NCBI RefSeq assembly: GCF_013002705.1
Contig: NZ_JABEND010000010.1
Span: forward strand, 62,001 to 126,000
DNA length: 64,000 bases
Direction: 5' to 3'
DNA from: Nakamurella aerolata
Lineage (GTDB): Bacteria; Actinomycetota; Actinomycetes; Mycobacteriales; Nakamurellaceae
Translations under genes and position numbers: made by a program
Notes under the pieces: model-generated
Database searches by the model: none
What the model was told of the DNA's origin: nothing
What the model saw: only the letters and a program-made list of their open reading frames with translations
Shown here: piece after piece, positions 1 to 8,084 of the stretch
How positions within the stretch are numbered: position 1 is the first letter of the stretch
Layout of the letters: the number at the start of each line of letters is the position of its first letter

Positions 1-52
1 GCTGGCCGATGCCGTGGTGAGCATGCTGTTCGAGGGGTTGACCCGCGGCTGA
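1..52 (+). CDS. C-terminal end of a TetR-like regulator, cut by window edge
   Basis: Only the last 16 codons are present, read in the frame that starts at base 2 and ends at the TGA at 50-52. The peptide LADAVVSMLFEGLTRG looks like the final amphipathic helix of TetR-family repressors. The rest lies outside the window, so the family is an inference. If it is TetR, it is a candidate regulator for the 22-bp TetR-type palindrome at 7154, but that link is a guess. Confidence 0.4.
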   Translation, partial: LADAVVSMLFEGLTRG

Positions 53-161
53 CGTCGGGCCGTATGTTGCCGCGGCGGCGATGGTGTTGCGGCGGCCGGT
101 CGCGCTGGCCCGCAACGTCTGACGGCAAGGTCGCGGCGAGACCGCTTGGGCCGGAACGGCA

Positions 162-695
162 TCAATGGCCGTCGGCGGGAACAATCAGCGTGGTCAGCAG
201 CCGGCGGGTCCGGCCCGGTGCCGGCTGGTTGGCCAGCACCGGTCCGAGCACCTGGTTCATCGCCTGCACCAATTCGGTGAACTCGTCGTCGGTGAGCCAC
301 AGCGCGAGTTGCTGGTAGCCGAGCTGATCGCGGCGGTGCTGGTGCGGATCGGTGGCCCGGTCGAGGTAGCGCTCGGCATCGCCGAGGACGCCGGCGAGCA
401 CGGCTGTGATGCCGGCGAGGTGCTGCTCGGAGGTCAGCGCTGCGTCCTCGCCCGGAGGAGGACGCAGCGCCGGCTCGTTGAGGGCGTAGGTGCGCTCGGT
501 GCCGCCGCGGACCTGACGCTGGTCGACCACCCGCAGAATGCCGCCGCCGGCGAGCGCGGCCACATGGCGGTACAGGGTGGCGGCAGGGACATCGGGCAAC
601 TCGCCCGCCAGCTGAGCGGTGGTGAGCTGTCGACCACCCAGCATCCGCTGGACGATGCGTACCCGCACCGGGTGCAGCAGCTGCGCGGTGTCCAC
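162..695 (-). CDS. Winged-helix (ArsR-like) transcriptional regulator
   Basis: A 177-residue protein. Residues 1-65 form a winged helix: an N-terminal helix (LLHPVRVRIVQRMLGG), a recognition segment (PAATLYRHVAALAGGGIL) and a wing ending in RTYAL. The C-terminal 100 residues look helical and are probably a dimer or ligand domain; I see no Cys/His metal site. The start is GTG at 695. A TAGGCT box at 704-709 on the minus strand lies 8 nt before it with no clear ribosome binding site, so the mRNA is probably nearly leaderless. It is divergent from the hydrolase at 787, a plausible target. The ligand is unknown. Confidence 0.75.
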   Translation of the reverse strand: MDTAQLLHPVRVRIVQRMLGGRQLTTAQLAGELPDVPAATLYRHVAALAGGGILRVVDQRQVRGGTERTYALNEPALRPPPGEDAALTSEQHLAGITAVLAGVLGDAERYLDRATDPHQHRRDQLGYQQLALWLTDDEFTELVQAMNQVLGPVLANQPAPGRTRRLLTTLIVPADGH

Positions 696-734
696 GATCG
701 ATCAGCCTAGCCAACGCTCCCACTGATGCGAATG

Positions 735-774
735 CTCTCACGTATGATATTAATGAGTTCGAGACCCGTGAGAG
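735..774. promoter_or_regulatory. 8-bp perfect inverted repeat flanking a -10 box between divergent genes
   Basis: CTCTCACG at 735-742 is matched by CGTGAGAG at 767-774, with 24 nt between the arms. The half-sites are 32 bp apart, about three helical turns. A TATGAT box at 743-748, oriented toward the gene at 787, sits immediately inside the left arm. This geometry fits a repressor operator over the promoter of the hydrolase gene, with the divergent winged-helix protein as the obvious candidate. Confidence 0.45.
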
Positions 775-786
775 GCCGGTGAGGGC

Positions 787-2079
787 ATGGCACGCGTGAC
801 GATCGACGGCAGTGCGCTGGTGATCCAGCTGGGCCGCTGGGAGCGGCTGCTGACGTTCCGGTTCGGTGCCGGGGGCAGGCTTGAAATCCCCTGGAGCGAC
901 GTCGTTTCCGTGGACGTGGTGCCCCGCCCGGTGCAGGAGATTCGCGGACTGCTGCGCGCACCCGGACAGGGCGCGCCGCTGCCGCGCCGGATCGGCACCT
1001 TCCGCGGACCGGGCCGGAAAGTGCTGGCCGCTTTCGCGGTTCGGCGGCCGGCACTGCGACTGACACTGCGGAACCAGCCGTGGGACGTCGCGCTGCTCGA
1101 GGTTCCCGATCCCGAGCGCCTGGCCGTCGATATCGATACCGAGCTCGGCGAGAGCCGCCAACCCGCTGGGTGCTGGCGCCTGCCCGATGGCGTCACCCTG
1201 GCGGGCACGTACTCCGAGCCGACGGACGGTGCGCCGGTGGCGGTCGCACTGCTGTTGCCGGGATCGGGTCCGCTCGACCGCGATTCCCAGTTGCCACGCA
1301 TGCAACTGGGTGTCACCGCCGAGCTGGCGCAGGCGTTGGCGGACAACGGTATTGCGAGTGTCCGGTACGACAAGCGCGGCGTCGGAGCCTCGGGCGGCGA
1401 CTACCTGGCGACCGGGCTGTGGCAACTGGTCGCGGACGCCCGCACCATTGTGGACGCCGTCCATGCCGACCATCCGCAGCTGCCCCTGTTCGTGGTGGGG
1501 CACAGCGAGGGCGCACTGATCGCGACCGCGCTGGCCGGTGCTGAGCAGCCGCCGCCGGGGCTGCGCGGGGTGGTGCTGTTGGCCGGTTCGGCAGGGACCG
1601 GCGAGCAGACGCTGCGCTACCAGAGCCGCCAGCTGGACAAGTCGATCCCACGGTCGGTGCTGCGGCTCCTGCGGTTGCTGCGCATCGACCTTGAAGCCAA
1701 GCAGCGCAAGAGTTTCGACAAGCTTCGGGCGACGACCGGTGATGTCGCCAGGGTTGCCGGGAAGAAGCTCAATGCGCGCTGGTGGCGCGAACTGCTGGAC
1801 TTCAACAGCGACGAATATCTGGCTCGCATCACCGTGCCGGTACTGGCTATCACCGGCGACAAGGATCTGCAGGTGAATCCGGACGACCCGGCCCGCATCG
1901 AGGAGTTGGTGCCTGGCGATGTCGAGACCGAGCGGGTGCCCGACCTGACGCATCTGCTGCGCAAGGACGCCGCGCCGGCCTCGCTGCGCCGGTACCGGGC
2001 TCAGCTGCGCGCGGGTGGCGCGGATCAGCACGTGCTGCAAGAGGTATCGCGCTGGATCGATCGACAGGCGAGAGGCTGA
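787..2079 (+). CDS. Alpha/beta hydrolase with N-terminal PH-like domain
   Basis: A 430-residue protein. Residues 1-115 are beta-rich and resemble a bacterial PH-like fold. Residues 130-430 are an alpha/beta hydrolase: strand VALLLPGSG with the oxyanion region, RYDKRGVGAS, nucleophile elbow GHSEG (Ser240), acid in TGDKD (Asp358 or Asp360) and His389 in PDLTHL. The catalytic triad is therefore complete. The family (serine aminopeptidase/S33-like) cleaves esters or peptides; the substrate is not predictable. No signal peptide is visible, so it is probably cytosolic. A GGTGAGG ribosome binding site precedes the ATG. Confidence 0.8.
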   Translation: MARVTIDGSALVIQLGRWERLLTFRFGAGGRLEIPWSDVVSVDVVPRPVQEIRGLLRAPGQGAPLPRRIGTFRGPGRKVLAAFAVRRPALRLTLRNQPWDVALLEVPDPERLAVDIDTELGESRQPAGCWRLPDGVTLAGTYSEPTDGAPVAVALLLPGSGPLDRDSQLPRMQLGVTAELAQALADNGIASVRYDKRGVGASGGDYLATGLWQLVADARTIVDAVHADHPQLPLFVVGHSEGALIATALAGAEQPPPGLRGVVLLAGSAGTGEQTLRYQSRQLDKSIPRSVLRLLRLLRIDLEAKQRKSFDKLRATTGDVARVAGKKLNARWWRELLDFNSDEYLARITVPVLAITGDKDLQVNPDDPARIEELVPGDVETERVPDLTHLLRKDAAPASLRRYRAQLRAGGADQHVLQEVSRWIDRQARG

Positions 2080-2228
2080 ACGGCGCTCTGCGAGGACGGC
2101 ATGGAAGCCAACGCACGATCGACGTACCGGATGATGAGGCTGTCGACGTGGTGATGCGCGTCGCGGCGGGCGAGCTGGCCCCTGCGGACGTGGTTCCGTA
2201 CCTGACGGCCTGGTGCGACCGAACGTGA
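2080..2228 (+). other. Possible remnant of a small coding region
   Basis: The frame ending at the TGA at 2226-2228 encodes an acidic peptide (TIDVPDDEAVDVVMRVAA, then GELAPADVVPYLTAWCDRT) that looks like real protein. It has no credible ATG or GTG start after the upstream stop. It could be the tail of a decayed small protein next to the vapBC-like pair. I do not recognise the family. Confidence 0.2.
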
Positions 2229-2258
2229 CCGCGTGGACTGGCCCGCTGACCTTTCGGC

Positions 2259-2498
2259 ATGGCAACGCAAGTCAACGTGCACGAGGCGAAGTCGCAGCTC
2301 TCCGCCTTGATCGCCAAGGCGCTCGAGGGCGAACAGGTGACCATCGCGCGCGCCGGTGTGCCCGTCGTCGATCTGGTGGTGCACTCCGAGGTCGAGATCG
2401 TGTTCGGTCTCGGCGAGGGAACCTTCGACCATGATCCCGGCGTTTTCGACGGCGCCGATGCCGAGGTTGCCGACATGTTCTACGAGCCGCGTCGATGA
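2259..2498 (+). CDS. Phd/YefM-type antitoxin
   Basis: A 79-residue protein. Its N-terminal half matches the Phd/YefM DNA-binding fold: VNVHEAKSQLSALIAKAL, then GEQVTIARAGVPVVDL. The acidic C-terminal tail (FDGADAEVADMFYEPRR) would be the toxin-binding segment. Antitoxins of this family neutralise a partner toxin and repress their own operon. The stop overlaps the start of a PIN-toxin reading frame in an ATGA, typical of vapBC-like pairs. That toxin is broken, so this antitoxin appears to be an orphan. Confidence 0.85.
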   Translation: MATQVNVHEAKSQLSALIAKALEGEQVTIARAGVPVVDLVVHSEVEIVFGLGEGTFDHDPGVFDGADAEVADMFYEPRR

Positions 2499-2882
2499 TC
2501 CTGCTCGACACCAACGCGCTCTTGCGGGCGTACGAGGGCAGCGATCGACTCGGTGAGTCAGCGGTGTGACTGTTGCGGCGCGGGCGGGCGCACTACTCGT
2601 AGGTGTCCGTCATGGAAATCGTGGTCAAGCGCATGCTCGGCCGGATCGGACTACCGGGAGACGCCGGCTTCCCGTCGATCTTTTGTCGAGTCGGGGCTGG
2701 TGGAGTTGCTCTTCACCGGTGCGCACGCGGCCGCGATGCTTGCGGATGCGCAACTTGCCCGGCACGATCCGTTCGACCGGATGTTGGTCGCGCCGGCCCG
2801 CACCGAACGCCTTCGGCTGCTGACGTCCGAGAAAGCCCTGCTGAGGATGGGTGAACCGTGGATCGTCGATGCGACCCGGTGA
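2495..2882 (+). pseudogene. Decayed VapC-like PIN-domain toxin
   Basis: The reading frame starts at the ATG at 2495 with MILLDTNALLRAY, the N-terminal acidic motif of PIN-domain RNases. It is interrupted by an in-frame TGA (2567-2569) and TAG (2600-2602). It resumes as VSVMEIVVKRMLGRIGLPG, then shifts frame near the TTTT at about 2679-2682 into SGLVELLFTGAHAA, RHDPFDRMLVAPA, TERLRLLTSEKALL and a proper end at 2882. The conserved HDPFDRMLVAQA-type motif and final LLT are present. No intact toxin can be made from this copy, although its overlap with the antitoxin is preserved. Confidence 0.8.
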
Positions 2883-2883
2883 C

Positions 2884-4965
2884 CTATTGCTCCACTCGCG
2901 GTTCCGCTGCTGGCTGGGGTGTCTTGGACACCATGGTCAGCACCGTGTAGGTCGCGACGATCTCGTCGCGTTGGTTGGTAATGGTGGTGTGCCAACGCAC
3001 CTCGCCGTAGTCGTCGGTCTCACGCGGGGTGATCTGGCCGGCCACCAGCTGCACGGTGATCTCGTCACCCGGCTGCACCGGAGTGCGGAACCGGAGGTCC
3101 TCCAGCCCGGTGTTGGCCAGCACCGGGCCGGGCGCCGGATCGACGAACAGCCCCGCCGCCCAGCTCAGCAACAGGTAGCCGTGCGCAACGCGACCGCCGA
3201 AGAACGGGTTGGCGGCTGCGGCGTCCTCGTCCATGTGCGCATAGAACTCGTCGCCGGTGGAACGCGCGAAAGCCTCGATGTCGTCCAGCGTGACGGTGCG
3301 CGGCCCCGCGGTGACCGCGTCGCCGATCTTCAACTCGGCCAACGACTTCCGGAACGGGTGCTGCCAACCGTCGGTGCGCTGGTCGTCCAGTTGCGCACCG
3401 GTCACGTATCGGCTTCCAACCGCCGTCAGCAGATCTGGTGAACCCTGCACGGCGGTGCGCTGCATGTGGTGCAGCACGCCCCGGACGCCGCCCATCTCCT
3501 CGCCGCCGCCGGCTCGTCCGGGACCGCCGTGAATCAGCGTCGGTAGCGGCGAGCCGTGGCCGGTGGACTCCTTGGCGTCATCGCGGTCGAGCAGCAGGAT
3601 GCGGCCGTGCATCGGCGCCATCGCCCTGACCAGAGTCCTTGCGGTGTCGGGGGAATGGGTGATCACCGACGCGACCAGCGAGCCCCGGCCACGGGCCGCG
3701 AGCTCGGCGGCCTGCTCCAACGAGTCGTAGCCGATCACCGTCGACACCGGCCCGAACGCCTCCACCGCGTGCGCCGCCGCCACCGACGCATCGGCCCGCA
3801 GCAGCAGCGGCGGCAGGAACGCTCCGCGGCCGGCGTCGGCTCCCTGCACCGCGAAATCGTCGGGGTTGCCGAGCACCAGCTCGGCGCCGCCCGACCTCAG
3901 TTCGGCAACCCTGTCCAGCACCTCGTCGCGCTGTGCGGTGGACACCAGCGCCCCCATGGTGACGCCCTCGGCGGTCGGGGCACCCACCCTGACCTTGGCG
4001 GCGATGCGGGCGTCGACGGCGTCGATCACGTCCTGCTGCAAGGCATTCGGCACGAAGGCGCGGCGGATGGCTGTGCACTTCTGGCCGGCCTTGGCCGTCA
4101 TCTCGGTGACCAGCCCGCGGACGAACAGATCGAACTCGGGAGTGTCCGGGGTGGCGTCCGGCGCCAGCACCGAACTGTTGAGCGAATCGGCCTCAGCGGT
4201 GAAGCGAGTGCCGCGCACGATCACCGCGGGATCGGTGCGTAGCTTCTGCGCGGTGCTGGCCGAGCCGGTGAAGGCCAGAAGGTCGCGCTCGTCGAGATGA
4301 TCCATCACACCCCGCGCCGAGCCGGTGATCAGTTGCAGGGTTCCCGGCGGCAGGATGCCGGAGTCGATGATGGCCCGCACGGTTGCCTCGGTGAGAAACG
4401 CGCTGGGGGAGGCGGGTTTCACGATGGACGGAACCCCGGCGAGAAAGGCCGGCGCGAACTTCTCGAGCATGCCCCATACCGGGAAGTTGAAGGCGTTGAT
4501 CTGTACCGCGACACCGGGTAGCGAGGTGTAGATGTGCTGAGCCAGAAAGGTGCCGTTCTTGCTCAGCGGCTCGGCCGGTCCGTCCAGATAGACGGTGTCG
4601 TTGGGCATGTCCCGGCGGCCGCGCGAGCCGTACGAGAGCAGCACCCCGATACCGCCGTCGATGTCCACCCATGAGTCGGAGTGGGTGGCACCGGTGCGGT
4701 ACGAGAGTGGGTACAGCTGGTCCTTGACGGTCTGCAGGTGCAGCGCCAGCTGCTTGAGGATCAGCGCGCGCTGGTGGAACGTCAACGGCCGCAACGATTC
4801 GTGCCCGACGCTGCGCGCGTGGTCGACCATCGCCGCGACATCCAGCTCGTCGTCGGAGATGCTCGCCACCTCCTCGCCGGTGACGGCGTCCAGCAGCGGC
4901 GTGGAGCCGGCGCTGGGAGTGATCCACTGGTCGCGGGCGAAGTGCCCAAGAACCGGAGTCGTCAT
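2884..4965 (-). CDS. paaZ: Bifunctional ring-opening enzyme PaaZ (aldehyde dehydrogenase + MaoC hydratase)
   Basis: A 693-residue protein with the fused PaaZ architecture. Residues 1-520 are an aldehyde dehydrogenase with catalytic Cys297 in GQKCTAIRR, and Glu258 in FTAEADSLN is a candidate general base. Residues 545-690 are a MaoC-type hot-dog hydratase (FFGGRVAHGYLLLSWAAGLF). In the phenylacetate pathway PaaZ hydrolyses oxepin-CoA and oxidises the resulting aldehyde. I chose the ATG at 4965: it has a strong GGAGG 7 nt upstream and overlaps the upstream gene's stop in an ATGA. No ring-epoxidase genes (paaABCDE) are in the window, so the pathway must be completed elsewhere. Confidence 0.9.
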   Translation of the reverse strand: MTTPVLGHFARDQWITPSAGSTPLLDAVTGEEVASISDDELDVAAMVDHARSVGHESLRPLTFHQRALILKQLALHLQTVKDQLYPLSYRTGATHSDSWVDIDGGIGVLLSYGSRGRRDMPNDTVYLDGPAEPLSKNGTFLAQHIYTSLPGVAVQINAFNFPVWGMLEKFAPAFLAGVPSIVKPASPSAFLTEATVRAIIDSGILPPGTLQLITGSARGVMDHLDERDLLAFTGSASTAQKLRTDPAVIVRGTRFTAEADSLNSSVLAPDATPDTPEFDLFVRGLVTEMTAKAGQKCTAIRRAFVPNALQQDVIDAVDARIAAKVRVGAPTAEGVTMGALVSTAQRDEVLDRVAELRSGGAELVLGNPDDFAVQGADAGRGAFLPPLLLRADASVAAAHAVEAFGPVSTVIGYDSLEQAAELAARGRGSLVASVITHSPDTARTLVRAMAPMHGRILLLDRDDAKESTGHGSPLPTLIHGGPGRAGGGEEMGGVRGVLHHMQRTAVQGSPDLLTAVGSRYVTGAQLDDQRTDGWQHPFRKSLAELKIGDAVTAGPRTVTLDDIEAFARSTGDEFYAHMDEDAAAANPFFGGRVAHGYLLLSWAAGLFVDPAPGPVLANTGLEDLRFRTPVQPGDEITVQLVAGQITPRETDDYGEVRWHTTITNQRDEIVATYTVLTMVSKTPQPAAEPRVEQ

Positions 4966-5876
4966 GCTTGGTCCTCCCATTCGAAGAAGCCGCGTCCGCT
5001 CTTGCGGCCGAGCTCGCCGCGAGAGACCTTGTCACGCAACAGCTGTGGCGGCGTGAACCGCTCGCCCAGCTTGCCGGCAAGGTATTCCGCGATGCCGAGC
5101 CGGACGTCCAGCCCGACCAGATCGGTGAGCCGCAGTGGGCCCATCGGGTGGCCGTAGCCGAGCGTCATCGCGGCGTCGATGTCTTCGGCCGAGGCGACCC
5201 CGGCCTCGAGCATCCTGATGGCCTCGAGGCCGAGCAGCACACCGAGTCGGCTGGAGGCAAAGCCGGGGGAGTCCCGCACGGTGACGGCGGTCTTTCCCAG
5301 AGCCGTAACCCACTGCTGCGCGGCGGTCACCACGGCCGGATCGGTGGCGGTTCCGGCGACCACTTCGACCAGTGTGGAGGCCGGCACCGGATTGAAGAAA
5401 TGCAGGCCCAGCAGGCGATCCGGTGCCGGGACGGCGGCCGCGAGCTCGTCGATCGACAGCGACGACGTGTTGCTGGCCAGCACCGCTTCCGGGCCGGCTG
5501 CGGCGGCGAGCCGGGCAAGGACGTCGGCCTTGAGTGCAGGATCTTCCGGCACCGCCTCGACGGCAAGCTCGACCTGGCCAAGTGCGGCGATGTCGGTGCG
5601 TACCTCCAGGCGCCGCTGGGTGTGTTCGACCGGGCCGTCGAGCTTGCCGCGATCGACGCTGGCCTGCAACGCTTTTGCCACGGCGGACCGGCCACGCTCG
5701 GCGGCGCCGGCATCGGATTCGACAATCTGCACCGTCGACCCGGCGAGCAGGAAGGCGTGCGCGATGCCGGAGCCCATTCGTCCGGCGCCCACCACCGCGA
5801 CCCGGGCCGGCGCCTTTCGTGGTGATTGCCCGGGTCGCGATGGTGCCGGCCGCGATGGTTGCGGTGGCGTGCTCAT
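4962..5876 (-). CDS. paaH: 3-hydroxyacyl-CoA dehydrogenase (PaaH-like)
   Basis: A 304-residue NAD-dependent dehydrogenase of the short 3-hydroxybutyryl-CoA/3-hydroxyadipyl-CoA type. After a Pro-rich N-terminus of about 22 residues it has the Rossmann motif [17 protein letters not shown] (GxGxxG at 30-35), then [10 protein letters not shown] and [15 protein letters not shown] around the catalytic His. The C-terminal helical domain contains [18 protein letters not shown]. The ATG at 5876 overlaps the thiolase stop in an ATGA and has GGAAG upstream, so it is preferred over an in-frame ATG 15 codons earlier. It is translated in one operon with the thiolase and PaaZ. Confidence 0.88.
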   Translation of the reverse strand: MSTPPQPSRPAPSRPGQSPRKAPARVAVVGAGRMGSGIAHAFLLAGSTVQIVESDAGAAERGRSAVAKALQASVDRGKLDGPVEHTQRRLEVRTDIAALGQVELAVEAVPEDPALKADVLARLAAAAGPEAVLASNTSSLSIDELAAAVPAPDRLLGLHFFNPVPASTLVEVVAGTATDPAVVTAAQQWVTALGKTAVTVRDSPGFASSRLGVLLGLEAIRMLEAGVASAEDIDAAMTLGYGHPMGPLRLTDLVGLDVRLGIAEYLAGKLGERFTPPQLLRDKVSRGELGRKSGRGFFEWEDQA

Positions 5877-7063
5877 GCCGCTTCCACTAGCATGGCGGCG
5901 CCCTGCCCGACCCCGACGCACAGCGTCGCAAGACCGCGGGTGATGCCGTCGTCGGCCATCCGGCCGAGCAGCGTCACCAGGAGGCGAGTGCCGGAGCAGC
6001 CGAGCGGGTGCCCAAGAGCGATCGCTCCGCCTTTGGTGTTGACGGTGCCCTCGTCGAGTCCGAGCCGCCGGATGCAGGCAAGTGCTTGCGGCGCAAAGGC
6101 TTCATTGAGTTCCACGGCGCCGACGTCGCTCAGGTCCCAACCGGTGCGGGCAAGCGCCTTCTGGGTGGCGGGCACCGGTCCGAGGCCCATCACCGACGGG
6201 GCGACCCCTGCGGTGGCCGCGGCGGCGACCCTGGCGCGCGGCGTCAGCCCCAGCCGGCGCACCGCGGACTCGGAGGCGACCAGCACGGCGGCGGCACCGT
6301 CGTTCAAGGAGGAGGCGTTGCCGGCGGTGACGACGTTGCCGCCGCTCACCACCGGACGCAGACCGGCCAGCGCCTCGGCCGAGGTGTCTGGCCGCGGGCC
6401 CTCGTCCATCGTCACAACGGTGTTGCCGCGGCGACCCGGGATGGTGACCGGAACGGTCTCAGCGGCGAAGTCGGCCTTGACGGCGAGCCGGTGGCTGCGC
6501 AGGGCGAACGCGTCCGAGTCGTCGCGGGAAATGCCGTCCAGCCGTGCCACCTTCTCGGCGGTCTCCGGCATCGACAGGGTCGCCTCGCCACCGTCGATGT
6601 CGGCAAACCGAGGATTGGTGAGGCGCCAGCCGATGGAGGTGTCAGCGACCTCGCCCGGCCGGGCGAACGCCTTCTCCGGCTTGGCCATCACCCATGGGGC
6701 GCGACTCATCGACTCGACGCCGCCGGCCAACACCACATCGGCCTGGCCCGACGCCACCATCGCCGCCGCGGTGGAGACGGCCGTCAGCCCCGAGGCGCAC
6801 AGCCGGTTGACGGTGAAGCCGGGAACGGTGTCGGGTAATCCGGCCAGCAGGGTGGCCATCCGTGCGACATTGCGGTTGTCCTCGCCGGCCTGGTTGGCGG
6901 CGCCGAACACCACCTCGTCGATGGCATCAGGGTCGACGCCGCTGCGTTCCACCAGATGCGAGATCACCAGCGCGGCCAGGTCGTCCGGCCGGACCGGCGC
7001 CAGCGCGCCACCGTAACGGCCGATCGGCGTGCGGACCCCGTCGATCAGGAAGGCGTGCGACAT
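5873..7063 (-). CDS. 3-oxoadipyl-CoA/acetyl-CoA thiolase
   Basis: A 396-residue thiolase. It has the acylated Cys89 in [11 protein letters not shown], the His352 block [16 protein letters not shown] and the C-terminal Cys382 in [12 protein letters not shown]. The signature [11 protein letters not shown] near residue 61 is typical of beta-ketoadipyl-CoA thiolases (PcaF/PaaJ), which cleave 3-oxoadipyl-CoA to succinyl-CoA and acetyl-CoA. It is the first gene of a three-gene operon (thiolase, PaaH, PaaZ) with ATGA overlaps at both junctions. The palindrome at 7154-7175 lies about 90 bp upstream of its start. Confidence 0.88.
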   Translation of the reverse strand: MSHAFLIDGVRTPIGRYGGALAPVRPDDLAALVISHLVERSGVDPDAIDEVVFGAANQAGEDNRNVARMATLLAGLPDTVPGFTVNRLCASGLTAVSTAAAMVASGQADVVLAGGVESMSRAPWVMAKPEKAFARPGEVADTSIGWRLTNPRFADIDGGEATLSMPETAEKVARLDGISRDDSDAFALRSHRLAVKADFAAETVPVTIPGRRGNTVVTMDEGPRPDTSAEALAGLRPVVSGGNVVTAGNASSLNDGAAAVLVASESAVRRLGLTPRARVAAAATAGVAPSVMGLGPVPATQKALARTGWDLSDVGAVELNEAFAPQALACIRRLGLDEGTVNTKGGAIALGHPLGCSGTRLLVTLLGRMADDGITRGLATLCVGVGQGAAMLVEAA

Positions 7064-7153
7064 CGGACTCCCCGGCCTCCTTGCGCGGCTGTCAGCTGGT
7101 GGCGCTCGCGGGGTGGTCGCGCCGTGCCGAGCACCCGGCGTCGCGCCGTGTAA

Positions 7154-7175
7154 TTACCGAACGCTTGGTCGGTAA
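7154..7175. promoter_or_regulatory. TetR-type (PaaR-like) operator upstream of thiolase operon
   Basis: TTACCGA at 7154-7160 and TCGGTAA at 7169-7175 form perfect 7-bp arms around an 8-bp centre. ACCGA...TCGGT palindromes of this size are typical TetR-family operators in actinobacteria, including those controlling phenylacetate degradation. It is the only such palindrome I noticed upstream of the thiolase-paaH-paaZ operon. The assignment to PaaR is by analogy. Confidence 0.6.
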
Positions 7176-7225
7176 GTCTAGCTGTCGTTGTTGTGCCGCG
7201 CTGCTGGGAGTGCGGCGCCCTATTC

Positions 7226-7250
7226 AGAGCGCCCATCACAACCGTTCGGG
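7226..7250 (+). repeat. Truncated left arm of the 74-bp hairpin element
   Basis: Bases CAGAGCGCCCATCACAACCG, followed by TTCGGGCGG, repeat the upstream flank and first arm of the full copy at 7648 almost exactly, then diverge. It appears to be a degraded sixth copy. Confidence 0.6.
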
Positions 7251-7257
7251 CGGTGGT

Positions 7258-7332
7258 TCGCGCAGGTTTGGCGCGTCGCACACCCACAGCCTGTCTGCAG
7301 GCGTGCGAGGTGCTGAAAGGTGCGCGATTGGG
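7258..7332 (+). repeat. 75-bp companion element, copy 1
   Basis: This 75-bp block is about 80% identical to 41101-41175. Shared landmarks are TCGCGCAGGTT at the left, CGCACACCC and GCCTGTC in the middle, and GAAAGGTGCGCGAT at the right. It contains imperfect inverted repeats (TCGCAC...GTGCGA and GCCTG...CAGGC). In both places it lies 64-77 bp before a 74-bp hairpin element, and the spacers share TGCGCAG and CCTTCAA. No protein-coding role is evident. Confidence 0.65.
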
Positions 7333-7396
7333 GCCTTGGGCAAGAGTCGGAGTCTGCGCAGAGCTGCGTCGTGTCCAGCGATCCTTCAACCCGGCC

Positions 7397-7470
7397 ATCA
7401 CAACCGTTCCGGTACGTCACAATCGCTGCAGCACGCTGGACCGGTTGTGACGTACTGAAATGGTTGTGAT
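7397..7470 (+). repeat. 74-bp long-hairpin element, copy 1
   Basis: Bases 7397-7425 (starting ATCACAACCGTTCCGGTACG) pair with 7442-7470 (ending AATGGTTGTGAT) as a 29-bp stem with few mismatches, mostly G/T wobbles. The 16-nt loop begins CTGCAGCACG. Each arm itself repeats TCACAACC. Four other full copies lie at 7648, 41253, 41468 and 45840, all in the same orientation. Confidence 0.85.
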
Positions 7471-7505
7471 CGCGAAAACTGCATGGATGCCGGGCGCCGT
7501 CTTGA

Positions 7506-7813
7506 ACAGCGTCGGGCCGGAGGGGGCGGTTGGATAGCGCCGCGTCGAACAGCGCCGGGTCGGAGGGGCCGGTGTTGGATAGCGCCGCGTCGGACAGCGC
7601 CGGGTCGGAGGGGGCGGTCGGACAGCGTCACTTCGGACAGAGCGCCCATCACAACCGTTCCGGTACGTCACAACCGCTGCAGCACGCCGGAACGGTTGTG
7701 ACGTACTGAAACGGTTGTGATCGCGAGAAGTGCCTAGTTGGGCGGCGCCGTCGGGCAGTGCCGCTTTGGACAGCGCCGGGTCGGAGGGGCGCCGTTGAAC
7801 AGCGCCTCGTCGG
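7506..7813 (+). repeat. Degenerate 15-bp tandem array interrupted by a hairpin element
   Basis: Units such as ACAGCGCCGGGTCGG, ATAGCGCCGCGTCGG and AGGGGCCGGTGTTGG follow each other at 13-15 bp steps from 7506 to 7636. The array resumes at 7741-7813 on the other side of the hairpin element at 7648-7721. I count about nine units before and five after. No open reading frame with coding character covers it. Confidence 0.75.
7648..7721 (+). repeat. 74-bp long-hairpin element, copy 2
   Basis: Same architecture as the copy at 7397: a 29-bp inverted repeat, loop CTGCAGCACGCCGGAA and outer arms ATCACAACCGTT / AACGGTTGTGAT. It shares the loop variant CACG with copy 1, whereas the three distant copies have CAGG. 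It sits inside the 15-bp array, 240 bp beyond the 3' end of tRNA-Arg. Confidence 0.85.
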
Positions 7814-7961
7814 GACGGCAGTCCGAGAAGCACCCCTTGCGCAGGCCCACGGCCGCCCACCGGGCCCACAAAAGAAGGCCCACCGGGCCCACCAAACAAG
7901 TAGGCCGAGCCTGCACGACGCAGGTCCGGCCCATCCCGACGTCCAGAGACATCGCGAAAAG

Positions 7962-8035
7962 CGCGCCCAGCAGGATTCGAACCTGCGACCGGCGGATTAG
8001 AAGTCCGCTGCTCTATCCAGCTGAGCTATGGGCGC
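7962..8035 (-). tRNA. tRNA-Arg(TCT)
   Basis: On the minus strand the acceptor stem is GCGCCCA/TGGGCGC, the D-arm is AGCTCAGCTGGATAGAGC, the anticodon loop is CTTCTAA with anticodon TCT, and the T-arm contains GGTTCGAATCC. CCA is not encoded. A TTTT run follows a few bases after the 3' end. Confidence 0.97.
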
Positions 8036-8072
8036 CCAAGGGAAGCGTAGCGGGGCCGCTCGGTCGGCTCGT

Positions 8073-8078
8073 TACCCT
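8073..8078 (+). promoter_or_regulatory. -10 box (TACCCT) for a leaderless CtaG-CopD mRNA
   Basis: TACCCT ends exactly 6 nt before the GTG at 8085 and no ribosome binding site is present. This places the expected transcription start on the first base of the start codon. Confidence 0.5.
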
Positions 8079-8084
8079 AGGACC

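Noticed and set aside
5826-7016. 396-codon open frame on the plus strand opposite the thiolase gene
   Set aside because: It mirrors the thiolase codons, has no conserved motifs and is Ser/Arg/Pro-rich, the usual shadow of a high-GC gene. Similar shadows oppose paaZ, tig, the AAA ATPase, the surface proteins and gdh.
7506-7813. Possible CRISPR array
   Set aside because: Units of 13-15 bp follow directly without spacers, and there are no cas genes.
7398-7899. Small ORFs covering the hairpin elements (repeated peptides such as ITTVPVRHNRCS)
   Set aside because: The same peptide appears wherever the 74-bp palindrome occurs, in several frames and on both strands, so it reflects the repeat and not a protein family.
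8028-8084. Extra 19 N-terminal codons for the CtaG-CopD protein
   Set aside because: They would start inside tRNA-Arg. The GTG at 8085 has a leaderless-type promoter.
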